The notes below the pieces were generated by a model, which saw only the letters and a list, made by a program, of their open reading frames with translations, searched no databases and was not told where the DNA came from. Positions 44,484 to 52,025 of a stretch of 57,068 nucleotides of DNA are shown here, piece after piece (positions within the stretch are counted from its first letter, which is position 1; the number at the start of each line of letters is the position of its first letter). The DNA is from WRAI01 sp031549605 (GTDB lineage Bacteria > Bacillota > Clostridia > Oscillospirales > UBA929). The stretch covers positions 1-57,068 of the forward strand of contig JAVBPM010000051.1 in assembly GCA_031549605.1 (NCBI GenBank). Direction: 5' to 3'. The position numbers and the translations under genes were made by a program.

Positions 44484-44959
44484 AGCGCAACACCCGCCGG
44501 TGACAGGCGTGACAGCGCGTCGTGGCGCAGCAGCAAGCGACCGTGTTCGTTGAGCAGCGCCAGATTGACGCGTGGCCACAGCGTGGAGTATTCCTGCAAC
44601 GCCAGCCACGGCTGGCCGGTCAACACCAGAATGAAAGTGTTGTTGTACTGGTAGAGGCAGGCGGGTCGCTGGGTCGCGCCCAGCGTTGTGACCGCGTCAA
44701 GCAGCGTGTCGAGGGAGTCGAAGACGTAGGCGACGCGCGGCAGTTCCAGCTGCGCCAGCACCAGAACGCCGCCGTTGCCGGCAAAGATTTCGATGCGTGT
44801 CGGGCGCGCGTGCGGCTGGCCTGTTTGCAGTAGTGCTTTATCCAGCCAGTTACGCGCCTGCACGTCGTCAAATTGTTCGTATGTAAGGCCTTGTTGTTGC
44901 AGCTCGTGCGGCTCGACGACAAGCGCCAGCGCCGCAAGGCCGTGCTGTTGAATGGTCAT
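44480..44959 (-). CDS. MecA-family adaptor protein, short form
   Basis: 159 aa. The C-terminal half matches MecA, which brings substrates to the ClpC protease: FDSLDTLLDAVTTLG, then CLYQYNNTFILVL, then LNEHGRLLLRHDAL. The N-terminal part (LALVVEPHELQQQGLTYEQF) fits the MecA N-domain but is shorter than in Bacillus (about 218 aa overall there). ATG 44959 chosen; TTG 44965 abuts the G-rich site. Start spacing from GGGGG is 6 nt. Coupled to tadA, which is unusual; no clpC in the window. Confidence 0.72.
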   Translation of the reverse strand: MTIQQHGLAALALVVEPHELQQQGLTYEQFDDVQARNWLDKALLQTGQPHARPTRIEIFAGNGGVLVLAQLELPRVAYVFDSLDTLLDAVTTLGATQRPACLYQYNNTFILVLTGQPWLALQEYSTLWPRVNLALLNEHGRLLLRHDALSRLSPAGVAL

Positions 44960-44984
44960 GGGCAACCCCCGCCTTTCTTTAGAC

Positions 44985-45013
44985 AGTATAGCCGATTGAT
45001 GTCCGTTTGAAAA
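44985..45013 (-). promoter_or_regulatory. Promoter of the MecA-like-tadA pair
   Basis: Minus strand: TTTTCA (45008-45013), 17 bp, TATACT (44985-44990), 26 bp before the ATG. Confidence 0.55.
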
Positions 45014-45039
45014 GTCACAAAGTTTGGAAGTGAGTGATT

Positions 45040-45624
45040 ATGGCGTTTCGTGTTGTTCGCGTGGGCCGCTGTCCCAGCACCATGGAGGTGGCGCGTGAGC
45101 TGGCCAAGGCCGGTGTCACGGGCGATACCTGTGTGGTGGCGGAGTCGCAGACGGGTGGGCGCGGCCAATTTGATCGCCGTTTTTTTTCGCCGGAGGGCGG
45201 ACTGTATGTGACGCTGCTGATACGCACCGAGCGCGCACCGCTGGAGCTGACGCACATGACGGCCTGCACCGGCGTGGTGCTGTGTGACGCCATCTGTGCA
45301 ATGACCGGCGTGCGGCCGGATATTAAGCCGGTTAATGATGTGCTGTACAAGGGTCGCAAGCTGGCGGGTATTTTGACCAACATGGTGAGTGTTGGCGACA
45401 AGGTCGACAGCTTGACCATTGGCATAGGTGTCAATATCATGGAACAGCAATGGCCGGAGGAGCTGGCCGACGTGGCCGGGTCACTGGAGGCTGCGACGGG
45501 GCAGACGATTGACCGCGAACAGTTGCTGACGCTTGTCTTATCGGGCATGGAGCAGTTGTTGGCGGCGGACGACCCCGAGCCGTGGCTGACGCGCTATGAG
45601 CGCTATCGCATAAAAGTCGACTGA
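45040..45624 (+). CDS. birA: Biotin--[acetyl-CoA-carboxylase] ligase
   Basis: 194 aa. Attaches biotin to carboxyl-carrier proteins. Conserved pieces are CPSTMEVARELA, ESQTGGRGQFDRRFFSPEGGLYVTLL and KPVNDVLYKGRKLAGIL. The usual GRGRxGR reads GRGQFDR and KWPND reads KPVND, so two motifs deviate, though in positions that vary. No N-terminal helix-turn-helix, so it does not also act as the biotin repressor. ATG 45040 preferred over GTG 45034. Confidence 0.88.
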   Translation: MAFRVVRVGRCPSTMEVARELAKAGVTGDTCVVAESQTGGRGQFDRRFFSPEGGLYVTLLIRTERAPLELTHMTACTGVVLCDAICAMTGVRPDIKPVNDVLYKGRKLAGILTNMVSVGDKVDSLTIGIGVNIMEQQWPEELADVAGSLEAATGQTIDREQLLTLVLSGMEQLLAADDPEPWLTRYERYRIKVD

Positions 45625-45629
45625 TAGGG

Positions 45630-45667
45630 AAAACCTACCTGTGATTACTTGCGGGGAGGTTTTTTTG
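45630..45667 (+). terminator. Terminator overlapping the ribosome site of the next gene
   Basis: Stem AAAACCT/AGGTTTT (45630-45636 with 45657-45663) plus CC/GG below one mismatch, loop 45641-45652, then T residues to 45667. The 3' arm contains GGGGAGG (45653-45659), the only ribosome site for the 45668 gene. Confidence 0.6.
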
Positions 45668-45910
45668 TTGCCGGACAGGAAGCTTTCATTTAATGACATG
45701 GCCGAGGCGGGCGCGCCCGATTTGCCGCTGGGACTGGGTATGGGGTTGGCGCAGTCGCCCAAGGCGCTGCACACCTATGCCAATCTGAGCAATGAGCGCA
45801 AGGCGGCGCTGGTGCAGTATATCCAGAACCGCCGCAACGGCGCTGAGGCGCAGCAGGTGGTGGATAGCGCCATTGAGCGGTTGGGTGCCGCCGACACAGG
45901 GTTTTTCTAA
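45668..45910 (+). CDS. 80-residue conserved hypothetical protein
   Basis: TTG start at 45668, 8 nt after GGGGAGG; ATG 45698 is possible but has no good site. Contains MAEAGAPDLPLGLGMGLAQS and a helical AALVQYIQNRRNGAEAQQVV segment, which I recall as a small family widespread in Clostridia with no known function. Soluble. Its stop overlaps the next start by one base (TAATG). Confidence 0.6.
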   Translation: MPDRKLSFNDMAEAGAPDLPLGLGMGLAQSPKALHTYANLSNERKAALVQYIQNRRNGAEAQQVVDSAIERLGAADTGFF

Positions 45911-46290
45911 TGGAGGCGGTTAGGTATCCGCTGGAGTTTGTCATGGGCGGCGCCGGCTATGTGGCCATTGAGCTGCTTTACCGGCGTCGCAGCCACATCA
46001 GTATGTTTGTGGCGGGCGGACTCTGCTGTTGGCTGTTGCTGGCGCTGGCCGCCTGGCCGCTGCCCTTTGTCGCTAAGTGTTTGCTGGCCGGGCTGGGCAT
46101 TACAGCGGTCGAGTTTGTCGTCGGCTGCGTTGTTAATTTGTGGCTCAAGCTGAACGTGTGGAGTTATGCCGACCAGCCGCTTAATCTGCTGGGGCAGGTG
46201 TGCCTGCCCTACACGCTGGCGTGGTGCGGCTTGAGTGCGGCTGTGTTTTGGTTGGTGCGTGTGGCGACGGCCATTGGCAGTATGAGCTAA
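45910..46290 (+). CDS. Putative ABC-transporter type IV (CmpB-like) membrane protein
   Basis: 126 aa with about four membrane helices. Matches PF06541 (putative ABC transporter type IV): YPLEFVMGGAGYVAIELLYRRRSH then a GITAVEFVVGCVVNLWLKLNVWSY block. No ATPase or binding protein is nearby, so a transport role is only nominal. Start overlaps the preceding stop (TAATG). Confidence 0.75.
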   Translation: MEAVRYPLEFVMGGAGYVAIELLYRRRSHISMFVAGGLCCWLLLALAAWPLPFVAKCLLAGLGITAVEFVVGCVVNLWLKLNVWSYADQPLNLLGQVCLPYTLAWCGLSAAVFWLVRVATAIGSMS

Positions 46291-46332
46291 TGCCGTCGCC
46301 GGGCATACTATTATAATGGAGAGGTGAGTGAT

Positions 46333-47136
46333 TTGAAAGTTTTAGCGACATGGAACCCGCTGTGGCTGGCGCTGCTGGCGGGGTTGTTTACTTGGGGCGT
46401 GACGGCGGCGGGTGCCGCCATGGTGTTTTTCTTTAAGCGGCTACGCGAGCGGCTGACCAACGCGATGCTTGGGTTTGCCGCCGGTGTGATGATTGCAGCT
46501 TCCTTTTGGTCGTTGCTGGCGCCGGCCATCGAGCGCAGCGAGCATATGGGACGGCTGGCTTTTTTACCGGCCTTGATTGGTTTCTTGGCTGGCGGCTTCT
46601 TTTTGTGGGCGCTGGACAAGTTGATTCCTCACTTACATATGGGTCCCGACTCGCAGGCCGAAGGTCGACCGTCGAAGGTGCCACGCCAGCTGCTGCTGGT
46701 GCTGGCCATTACCATGCACAACATTCCCGAGGGGCTGGCCGTCGGCGTGGCGTTTGGCGCAATTGCCAAGGGCGATACCGCGGCGCTGGTGTCGGCGCTG
46801 GTGCTGGCTATGGGCATTGGGCTGCAAAACTTTCCCGAGGGCGCGGCGGTGTCAATTCCCATGCGGACGGCGGGCTACAGCCGCCGCAAGAGCTTTATGT
46901 ACGGACAGCTGTCGGCGATTGTCGAGCCCATCTTTGCCGTCATCGGCGCGCTGCTGGTGACGGTTGTTACGCCCGTGCTGCCCTATGCGCTGGCGTTTGC
47001 CGCCGGAGCCATGATTTTTGTAGTGGTCGAGGAGTTGATTCCCGAGTCGCAGCTGGGCAAGGGCGCCGACCTGTCGGCCATCGGCACGATGTTGGGTTTT
47101 GCGCTGATGATGACGTTGGATGTCGCGCTGGGATAA
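46333..47136 (+). CDS. ZIP family metal transporter
   Basis: 267 aa with eight predicted membrane helices, mediating divalent metal uptake, usually zinc or iron. Metal-binding motifs TMHNIPEGLAVG in helix 4 and LQNFPEGAAVS in helix 5 are intact, and a third VVEELIPES follows. Start TTG 46333 sits 8 nt after GGAGAGG; GTG 46324 overlaps that site. An isolated TATAAT (46312-46317) lies too close to the start to be the promoter. No terminator before the S10 promoter. Confidence 0.92.
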   Translation: MKVLATWNPLWLALLAGLFTWGVTAAGAAMVFFFKRLRERLTNAMLGFAAGVMIAASFWSLLAPAIERSEHMGRLAFLPALIGFLAGGFFLWALDKLIPHLHMGPDSQAEGRPSKVPRQLLLVLAITMHNIPEGLAVGVAFGAIAKGDTAALVSALVLAMGIGLQNFPEGAAVSIPMRTAGYSRRKSFMYGQLSAIVEPIFAVIGALLVTVVTPVLPYALAFAAGAMIFVVVEELIPESQLGKGADLSAIGTMLGFALMMTLDVALG

Positions 47137-47161
47137 AAAAGAAAGAAAAACCGAAAAAAGC

Positions 47162-47190
47162 TTGACAGGGCGCTCGTGTGGTTGTATACT
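47162..47190 (+). promoter_or_regulatory. Promoter of the S10 ribosomal protein operon
   Basis: Perfect TTGACA (47162-47167), 17 bp, TATACT (47185-47190), giving a leader of about 225 nt before rpsJ. Confidence 0.92.
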
Positions 47191-47420
47191 ACTCGAGCGT
47201 CTCTCTATGGGAGAGGTATGTCCATGCCGTGAAAACGGCGTGGGAGCAGCGATCCGAGAGATTGCCGCTTGTCCTTGTCAGACTAGCGGGTAACTCGCGG
47301 GGAGCCAGCCCGAATATCGGGCGACACGACTGCCGACACCCGGCAGGTCACTGCCGGTTTTCATACCGCGCAGAGCGACACGCACGGGAGAGTGGCAGCG
47401 AAAGACAAGGAGGAAAAAAC
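47191..47420 (+). promoter_or_regulatory. Structured S10 leader with alternative hairpins
   Basis: Hairpin 1: 9-bp stem, one G-T pair, closed by a GAAA tetraloop (47222-47230 with 47235-47243). Hairpin 2: GCCCGA/TCGGGC (47308-47322). Hairpin A: CTGCCG 47330-47335 with CGGCAG 47341-47346. Hairpin B: CCGGCAG 47340-47346 with CTGCCGG 47351-47357, then TTTT. A and B share the same strand and exclude each other, as in an attenuator. TCCTTGTC at 47272-47279 is fully complementary to GACAAGGA 47404-47411, which contains the rpsJ ribosome site. No L4-leader-like or T-box motif was recognised. Confidence 0.65.
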
Positions 47421-47735
47421 ATGAGCGCATCCAAGGACGTCATCCGCATCCGACTCAAAGCCTATGACCACCAGCTGGTCGACCAGTCGGCCGAGCGCAT
47501 TGTTGAAACGGCAAAGCGTTCCGGTGCAACGGTCAAGGGCCCCATTCCGCTGCCGACGCAGAAAGAGGTCATCACCATTCTGCGCGCTGTCCACAAATAC
47601 AAAGACAGCCGTGAGCAGTTTGAGCGCCGCACCCACAAGCGCATTGTTGACATCCACCGCCCGACGGCCAAGACCACCGAAGCGCTTCGCTCGCTGGACT
47701 TGCCGGCCGGTGTTGAGATTGAGATGAAGATCTAG
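47421..47735 (+). CDS. rpsJ: 30S ribosomal protein S10
   Basis: 104 aa, full length. IRIRLKAYDHQLVDQSAERIVETAKR and a C-terminal VDIHRPTAKTTEALRSLDLPAGVEIEMKI are diagnostic. First gene of the operon; GACAAGGAGG lies 6 nt before the ATG, which starts MSASKDV. Also part of the antitermination NusB-S10 complex in bacteria. Confidence 0.98.
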   Translation: MSASKDVIRIRLKAYDHQLVDQSAERIVETAKRSGATVKGPIPLPTQKEVITILRAVHKYKDSREQFERRTHKRIVDIHRPTAKTTEALRSLDLPAGVEIEMKI

Positions 47736-47939
47736 CTCGCACTCTACTAAAAAAGCGCACCCGCGCTTGGGACGGCAGTCTGCCCCGTGCAGATACGGCG
47801 TCTCGGCGCATCACCATATTCGCGTATCCCGCACTGCGGTCATGTTGGCGCATCGCGTCAACCAATAACCGGACATGACGCTTTGGAAACCGTTACTTTC
47901 CATCGGGTCCGCTGTCTGTAATCAGGAGGAAAACAAGCC
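47736..47939 (+). other. 204-nt non-coding spacer between rpsJ and rplC
   Basis: Holds no ORF with a ribosome site. It contains AAGCGC/GCGCTT hairpin (about 47756-47771), GCGTCA with TGACGC further on, and GGAAA/TTTCC. The same run GGCGCATC occurs twice. No T run, so no terminator. The usual rpsJ-rplC gap is far shorter, so this is an unusual insert. Confidence 0.55.
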
Positions 47940-48575
47940 ATGGAAAAAGCCATTATCGGCCGCAAGGTCGGTATGACGCAGATCTTTGACGAGACCGGCA
48001 AAGTCATCGGCGTCACCGTTATTGAAGCAGGGCCCTGCATTGTGACGCAGGTGAAAACCCTCGAGCGTGACGGCTACAGCGCCGTGCAGCTCGGCTTCCA
48101 GGAAGTCAAGGAGTCGAAGCTGAGCAAGGGCGAGCTGGGCCACTCCAAGAAAGCCGGCGTCGCGCCGCTTAAGCATCTGCGTGAGTTCAAGCTGGCCAAT
48201 GCCGAGAGCATGAAGGTCGGCGACACCGTTGCTGCCGACACCTTCGCCATCGGCGATCGCGTTGACGCCACGGGTACCAGCAAGGGTAAAGGTTACGCCG
48301 GTGTTATCAAGCGCCACGGCGCGCACCGCACACCGATGGCCCACGGCGGCGGCCCCGTCCACCGTCATCAGGGTTCTATGGGCGCCAACTCTGACCCCAG
48401 CCGCGTCTTTCCGGGCAAAATCATGCCGGGTCACATGGGCAGCGAGCAGGTCACGGTGCTTAACCTCGATGTCGTGCGTATTGACCCCGAGCTCAACCTC
48501 ATCGCCGTGCGCGGCGCCGTGCCCGGCCCCAAGGGTAGCCTGGTCACACTGCGCAACAGCGTCATCAATAAGTAG
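47940..48575 (+). CDS. rplC: 50S ribosomal protein L3
   Basis: 211 aa. Begins EKAIIGRKVGMTQIFDETG, with HGAHRTPMAHGGGPVHRHQGSMG later, near the peptidyl-transferase centre. AGGAGG precedes ATG by 11 nt. Second gene of the S10 operon. Confidence 0.98.
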   Translation: MEKAIIGRKVGMTQIFDETGKVIGVTVIEAGPCIVTQVKTLERDGYSAVQLGFQEVKESKLSKGELGHSKKAGVAPLKHLREFKLANAESMKVGDTVAADTFAIGDRVDATGTSKGKGYAGVIKRHGAHRTPMAHGGGPVHRHQGSMGANSDPSRVFPGKIMPGHMGSEQVTVLNLDVVRIDPELNLIAVRGAVPGPKGSLVTLRNSVINK

Positions 48576-48592
48576 AAAGGAGAGTCACCATC

Positions 48593-49219
48593 ATGCCGAA
48601 AGCTAAGATTTACGACATGACCGGCAAGGCCGTCGGAGACGTGGAGCTCTCCGAAGCTGTGTTTGGCATTGAGCCCAACGCCGCCGCTTTGCACAGCGTC
48701 ATTACCGCACATCTCAACAACAAGCGTCAAGGCACGCAGAGCACGCTGACCCGCGCCGAGGTTTCGGGCGGCGGCCGCAAGCCGTGGCGTCAGAAGGGCA
48801 CCGGCCGCGCCCGTCAGGGTTCGACCCGCAGCCCACAGTGGACACACGGTGGTATCGCGTTTGGCCCCAAGCCGCGCAGCTACCGCACCACCACCAACCG
48901 CAAGCTGCGTCGTTTGGCGCTCAAGAGTGCGCTGTCGATGCGCGCCAACGAAAACCAGATTATCGTCATCCGCGACCTCAATCTGGAGGAAATCAAGACC
49001 AAGTCGATTGTCACGTTGCTGCAGGCGCTGAACATCTCGGGCAAAGCGCTGATTGTCACCGACGAGCCGCGCGTCAACGTTTACAAGAGTGCCCGCAACA
49101 TCGCCGGTGTCAACGCCACGTTTAGTGGCGTGCTCAACGTCTATGACGTGATGAACGGCACGACGCTGCTGCTGGACGAGCAGGCCTTGAAAAATATCGA
49201 GGAGGGCTACGCTCAATGA
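48593..49219 (+). CDS. rplD: 50S ribosomal protein L4
   Basis: 208 aa. The long basic loop segment GGGRKPWRQKGTGRARQGS reaches the exit tunnel. In enterobacteria L4 represses the S10 operon; here no matching target was recognised in the leader. Overlaps rplW by 4 nt. Confidence 0.98.
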   Translation: MPKAKIYDMTGKAVGDVELSEAVFGIEPNAAALHSVITAHLNNKRQGTQSTLTRAEVSGGGRKPWRQKGTGRARQGSTRSPQWTHGGIAFGPKPRSYRTTTNRKLRRLALKSALSMRANENQIIVIRDLNLEEIKTKSIVTLLQALNISGKALIVTDEPRVNVYKSARNIAGVNATFSGVLNVYDVMNGTTLLLDEQALKNIEEGYAQ

Positions 49220-49509
49220 AAAACAGCTATGACGTCATCCTCGCGCCCGTCATCACCGAGCAGGCGATGAGCGAAGTGGCCGCGAAAAAGTACGTGTTCA
49301 AAGTCGCGCGCGATGCCAACAAGATTGAAATCAAGCGTGCCGTCGAGGAAATCTTCGGCGTCGACGTGCTCAGTGTCAACACGCTGAACATGCAGGGCAA
49401 AGAGAAACGCCAGGGCGCCCACATCGGCCGCCGCAGCGCGTGGAAAAAAGCCATTATCCGTTTGCAGCCGACCTCGAAGACCATTGAGTTCTTCGAAGGC
49501 ATGGTGTAA
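49216..49509 (+). CDS. rplW: 50S ribosomal protein L23
   Basis: 97 aa. SYDVILAPVITEQAMSE start and KRQGAHIGRRSAWKKAIIRL block. Binds domain III of 23S rRNA at the tunnel exit. Start inside the end of rplD (ATGA). Confidence 0.97.
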   Translation: MKNSYDVILAPVITEQAMSEVAAKKYVFKVARDANKIEIKRAVEEIFGVDVLSVNTLNMQGKEKRQGAHIGRRSAWKKAIIRLQPTSKTIEFFEGMV

Positions 49510-49525
49510 GGAGGGTTTGTGAGTT

Positions 49526-50359
49526 ATGGCAGTAAAAACATATAAGCCGACTACGCCCTCGCGTCGTCACATGACAAGCAACAGCTTTGAGGGTCTGGAC
49601 AAGAAACGCCCCGAAAAAGCGTTGACCGAGGTGCTTAAAAAGAGCGGCGGCCGCAACAGCTATGGCCGCATCACCGTTCGCCACCACGGCGGTGGCGAAA
49701 AGCGCAAATATCGTATCATCGACTTCAAGCGCAACAAGCTGGATGTCGGCGGTAAGGTCATCGCGCTGGAGTACGATCCCAACCGCAGCGCCAACATCGC
49801 GCTGCTGGAGTATGAAGATGGCGTTCGCGTCTACATTCTGGCTCCGGTCGGCTTGACGCAGGGTGACGTGGTTTACTCGGGCGCCGGCGCCGACATTAAG
49901 CCGGGCAACTGCCTGCCGATTGCCAACATCCCGCTGGGTACGTTTATCCACAACGTGGAGCTGTATCCGGGCAAGGGCGGTCAGCTGGTGCGAAGCGCCG
50001 GTAACGCCGCGCAGCTGATGGCCAAGGAAAACGGCATGGCGCAGGTGCGTTTGCCGTCGGGCGAGGTGCGTATTGTGCCGCTCAACTGCAAGGCCAGCAT
50101 CGGACAGGTCGGCAACATCGAGCATGAGAACATCCACATCGGTAAGGCTGGCCGCAAGCGTCACATGGGCGTGCGTCCCACCGTTCGCGGCTCGGTTATG
50201 AACCCCTGTGACCACCCGCACGGCGGCGGCGAAGGCCGCAGCCCGATCGGTCGTCCGGGTCCGGTTACCCCGTGGGGCAAGCCGACACTGGGCTACAAGA
50301 CGCGCAAGACGCGCAACAAGACCGATAAGTTCATTGTCAAGCGTCGCAACGCCAAGTAA
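49526..50359 (+). CDS. rplB: 50S ribosomal protein L2
   Basis: 277 aa. MAVKTYKPTTPSRRHMTS start, GGGRNSYGRITVRHHGGGEKRKYR-like segment, and the C-terminal VMNPCDHPHGGGEGRSPIGR loop that carries the conserved His of the peptidyl-transferase region. AAGGAGG site. Confidence 0.98.
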   Translation: MAVKTYKPTTPSRRHMTSNSFEGLDKKRPEKALTEVLKKSGGRNSYGRITVRHHGGGEKRKYRIIDFKRNKLDVGGKVIALEYDPNRSANIALLEYEDGVRVYILAPVGLTQGDVVYSGAGADIKPGNCLPIANIPLGTFIHNVELYPGKGGQLVRSAGNAAQLMAKENGMAQVRLPSGEVRIVPLNCKASIGQVGNIEHENIHIGKAGRKRHMGVRPTVRGSVMNPCDHPHGGGEGRSPIGRPGPVTPWGKPTLGYKTRKTRNKTDKFIVKRRNAK

Positions 50360-50376
50360 GAAAGGAGTACGGGAAC

Positions 50377-50652
50377 ATGAGCAGAAGTATTAAAAAGGGT
50401 CCCTTCGCTGCCCCGCATCTCCTGAAAAAGGTCGATGTGATGAACAAGGCGGGCGAAAAGAAAGCCATAAAAACATGGTCGCGTGCCAGCACCATTTTCC
50501 CGCAGTTTGTGGGACACACCTTTGCCGTGCATGACGGTCGCAAGCACGTGCCGGTCTATGTGACCGAGGATATGGTCGGCCACAAGCTGGGCGAGTTTGC
50601 TCCGACGCGTACCTTCCGCGGTCACGCCGGTTCAAAGTCGTCGGGCAGGTAG
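50377..50652 (+). CDS. rpsS: 30S ribosomal protein S19
   Basis: 91 aa. MSRSIKKGPFAAPHLLKKV start and a C-terminal LGEFAPTRTFRGHAGSKS, typical. AAAGGAG before ATG. Confidence 0.98.
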   Translation: MSRSIKKGPFAAPHLLKKVDVMNKAGEKKAIKTWSRASTIFPQFVGHTFAVHDGRKHVPVYVTEDMVGHKLGEFAPTRTFRGHAGSKSSGR

Positions 50653-50665
50653 GAGGTAGAGTGTA

Positions 50666-51001
50666 ATGGAAGCTAAAGCTCATCTGCGCTACTGCCGTAT
50701 CTCGCCCCGGAAGGTGTCGATTATCTGTGACATCATTCGCGGTAAGGATACCAAGCAGGCGATTGCCATTTTGAAGCACACGCCCAAGGCGGGCTGCGAG
50801 CCGCTGCTCAAGCTGCTCAACAGTGCCATTGCCAACGCGGAAAACAACCACAACATGAGCGCTGACAACCTGTATGTTAGCCAGGTGTTTGCCAATCCCG
50901 GTCCGATACTCAAGCGCATTATGCCGCGCGCGCAAGGCCGGGCGTTCCGCATCAACAAACGCAGCTGCCACATCACTGTGGCGGTCAGCGAAAAAGCGTA
51001 A
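50666..51001 (+). CDS. rplV: 50S ribosomal protein L22
   Basis: 111 aa. EAKAHLRYCRISPRKVSIICDIIRGK start and SHITVAVSE end; its loop lines the exit tunnel. AGGAGGTAGAG site. Confidence 0.97.
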   Translation: MEAKAHLRYCRISPRKVSIICDIIRGKDTKQAIAILKHTPKAGCEPLLKLLNSAIANAENNHNMSADNLYVSQVFANPGPILKRIMPRAQGRAFRINKRSCHITVAVSEKA

Positions 51002-51015
51002 GGGGAGGCTTGCAC

Positions 51016-52023
51016 ATGGGTCAGAAAGTTAATCCGCACGGTCTGCGTGTCGGCGTCATCAAAGGATGGGACTCCCGTTGGTACGCTGCCAACAAGAATG
51101 TCGGCGACCTGCTGGTCGAGGACTACAAAATTCGCGAATACCTGAAGAAAACGCTGTTCAATGCCGGCGTACCGCGCATCGAAATTGAGCGTGAGAGCGT
51201 TAAGGTGCGCATCTTTGTGCACTGCGCGCGTGTCGGCGTTGTCGTCGGCCGTGGCGGTCAGGACATTGAAGTGCTGCGCGCCAAGCTGGAGAAAATGATC
51301 AACAAGCCGGTTGACCTCAAGATTGTTGAGATTAAGCAGCCGGAAATGAACGCTCAGCTGGTGGCCGAGAGCATCGCCGCTCAGCTGGAGAAGCGCATCT
51401 CCTTCCGCCGCGCCATGAAGTTTGCCATGGGCAAGACCATGCGTCTGGGCGCGAAGGGCATCAAGACGATGTGCAGTGGTCGTCTCGGCGGCGCTGAAAT
51501 TGCGCGTACCGAGCACTACCACGAAGGCACCATTCCTCTGCAGACGTTGCGCGCCGACATCGACTATGGCTTCTGGGAAGCCAAGACGACCTACGGCCGC
51601 ATTGGCGTAAAGGTTTGGATTTACAAAGGCGAAGTGCTGACCATGGGCAACCGCATGGGTCCGCGTGTCATCGAAGCGCCGCGTCCGCGTGACGAGCGCC
51701 GCCGTGATCGCGACGACCGCCGTGGCGGTGGCTTTAACAAGGGTCCGCGCCGCGACGACCGTGGCCCGCGCCGTGACGGCCCGGGTGGCGGCTTTGGCAA
51801 TCGCCCGCAAGGCGGCGGTGGCTTCGGCAATCGTCCGCAGGGTCCGGGTACCGGTTTTGGTAACCGTCCGCAGGGTGGCGGCTTTGGCAATCGCACGCAA
51901 GGCCCCGGCACCGGCTTTGGCAACCGTCCGCAGGGCGGCTTCAGCCCGCGTCCGGCCGCGCCTCGTCCCGCTGCTCCCGCCGCGCCCGCGACACCAGCTC
52001 CTAAGGAAGGAGGCAACGACTAA
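51016..52023 (+). CDS. rpsC: 30S ribosomal protein S3 with a long RGG-like C-terminal tail
   Basis: 335 aa; ordinary S3 is about 210-230. Residues 1-215 are a normal S3: GQKVNPHGLRVGVIKGWDSRW start, KH domain with GRGGQDIE, and YKGEVLTMGNRMGP at about 202-216. Residues 217-335 are extra: first Arg/Asp-rich with RGGG, then five copies of FGNRPQG or FGNRTQG separated by Gly/Pro, then Pro/Ala-rich. Such tails are disordered and may bind RNA. ATG 51016 follows GGGGAGG; ATG-upstream TTG is rejected. Codon usage in the tail is like the rest. Confidence 0.95.
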   Translation: MGQKVNPHGLRVGVIKGWDSRWYAANKNVGDLLVEDYKIREYLKKTLFNAGVPRIEIERESVKVRIFVHCARVGVVVGRGGQDIEVLRAKLEKMINKPVDLKIVEIKQPEMNAQLVAESIAAQLEKRISFRRAMKFAMGKTMRLGAKGIKTMCSGRLGGAEIARTEHYHEGTIPLQTLRADIDYGFWEAKTTYGRIGVKVWIYKGEVLTMGNRMGPRVIEAPRPRDERRRDRDDRRGGGFNKGPRRDDRGPRRDGPGGGFGNRPQGGGGFGNRPQGPGTGFGNRPQGGGFGNRTQGPGTGFGNRPQGGFSPRPAAPRPAAPAAPATPAPKEGGND

Positions 52024-52025
52024 CC

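Noticed and set aside
46312..46317. TATAAT as a promoter for the ZIP gene
   Set aside because: Its -10 position would put the transcript start inside the ribosome site, and no -35 box stands 17 bp upstream.
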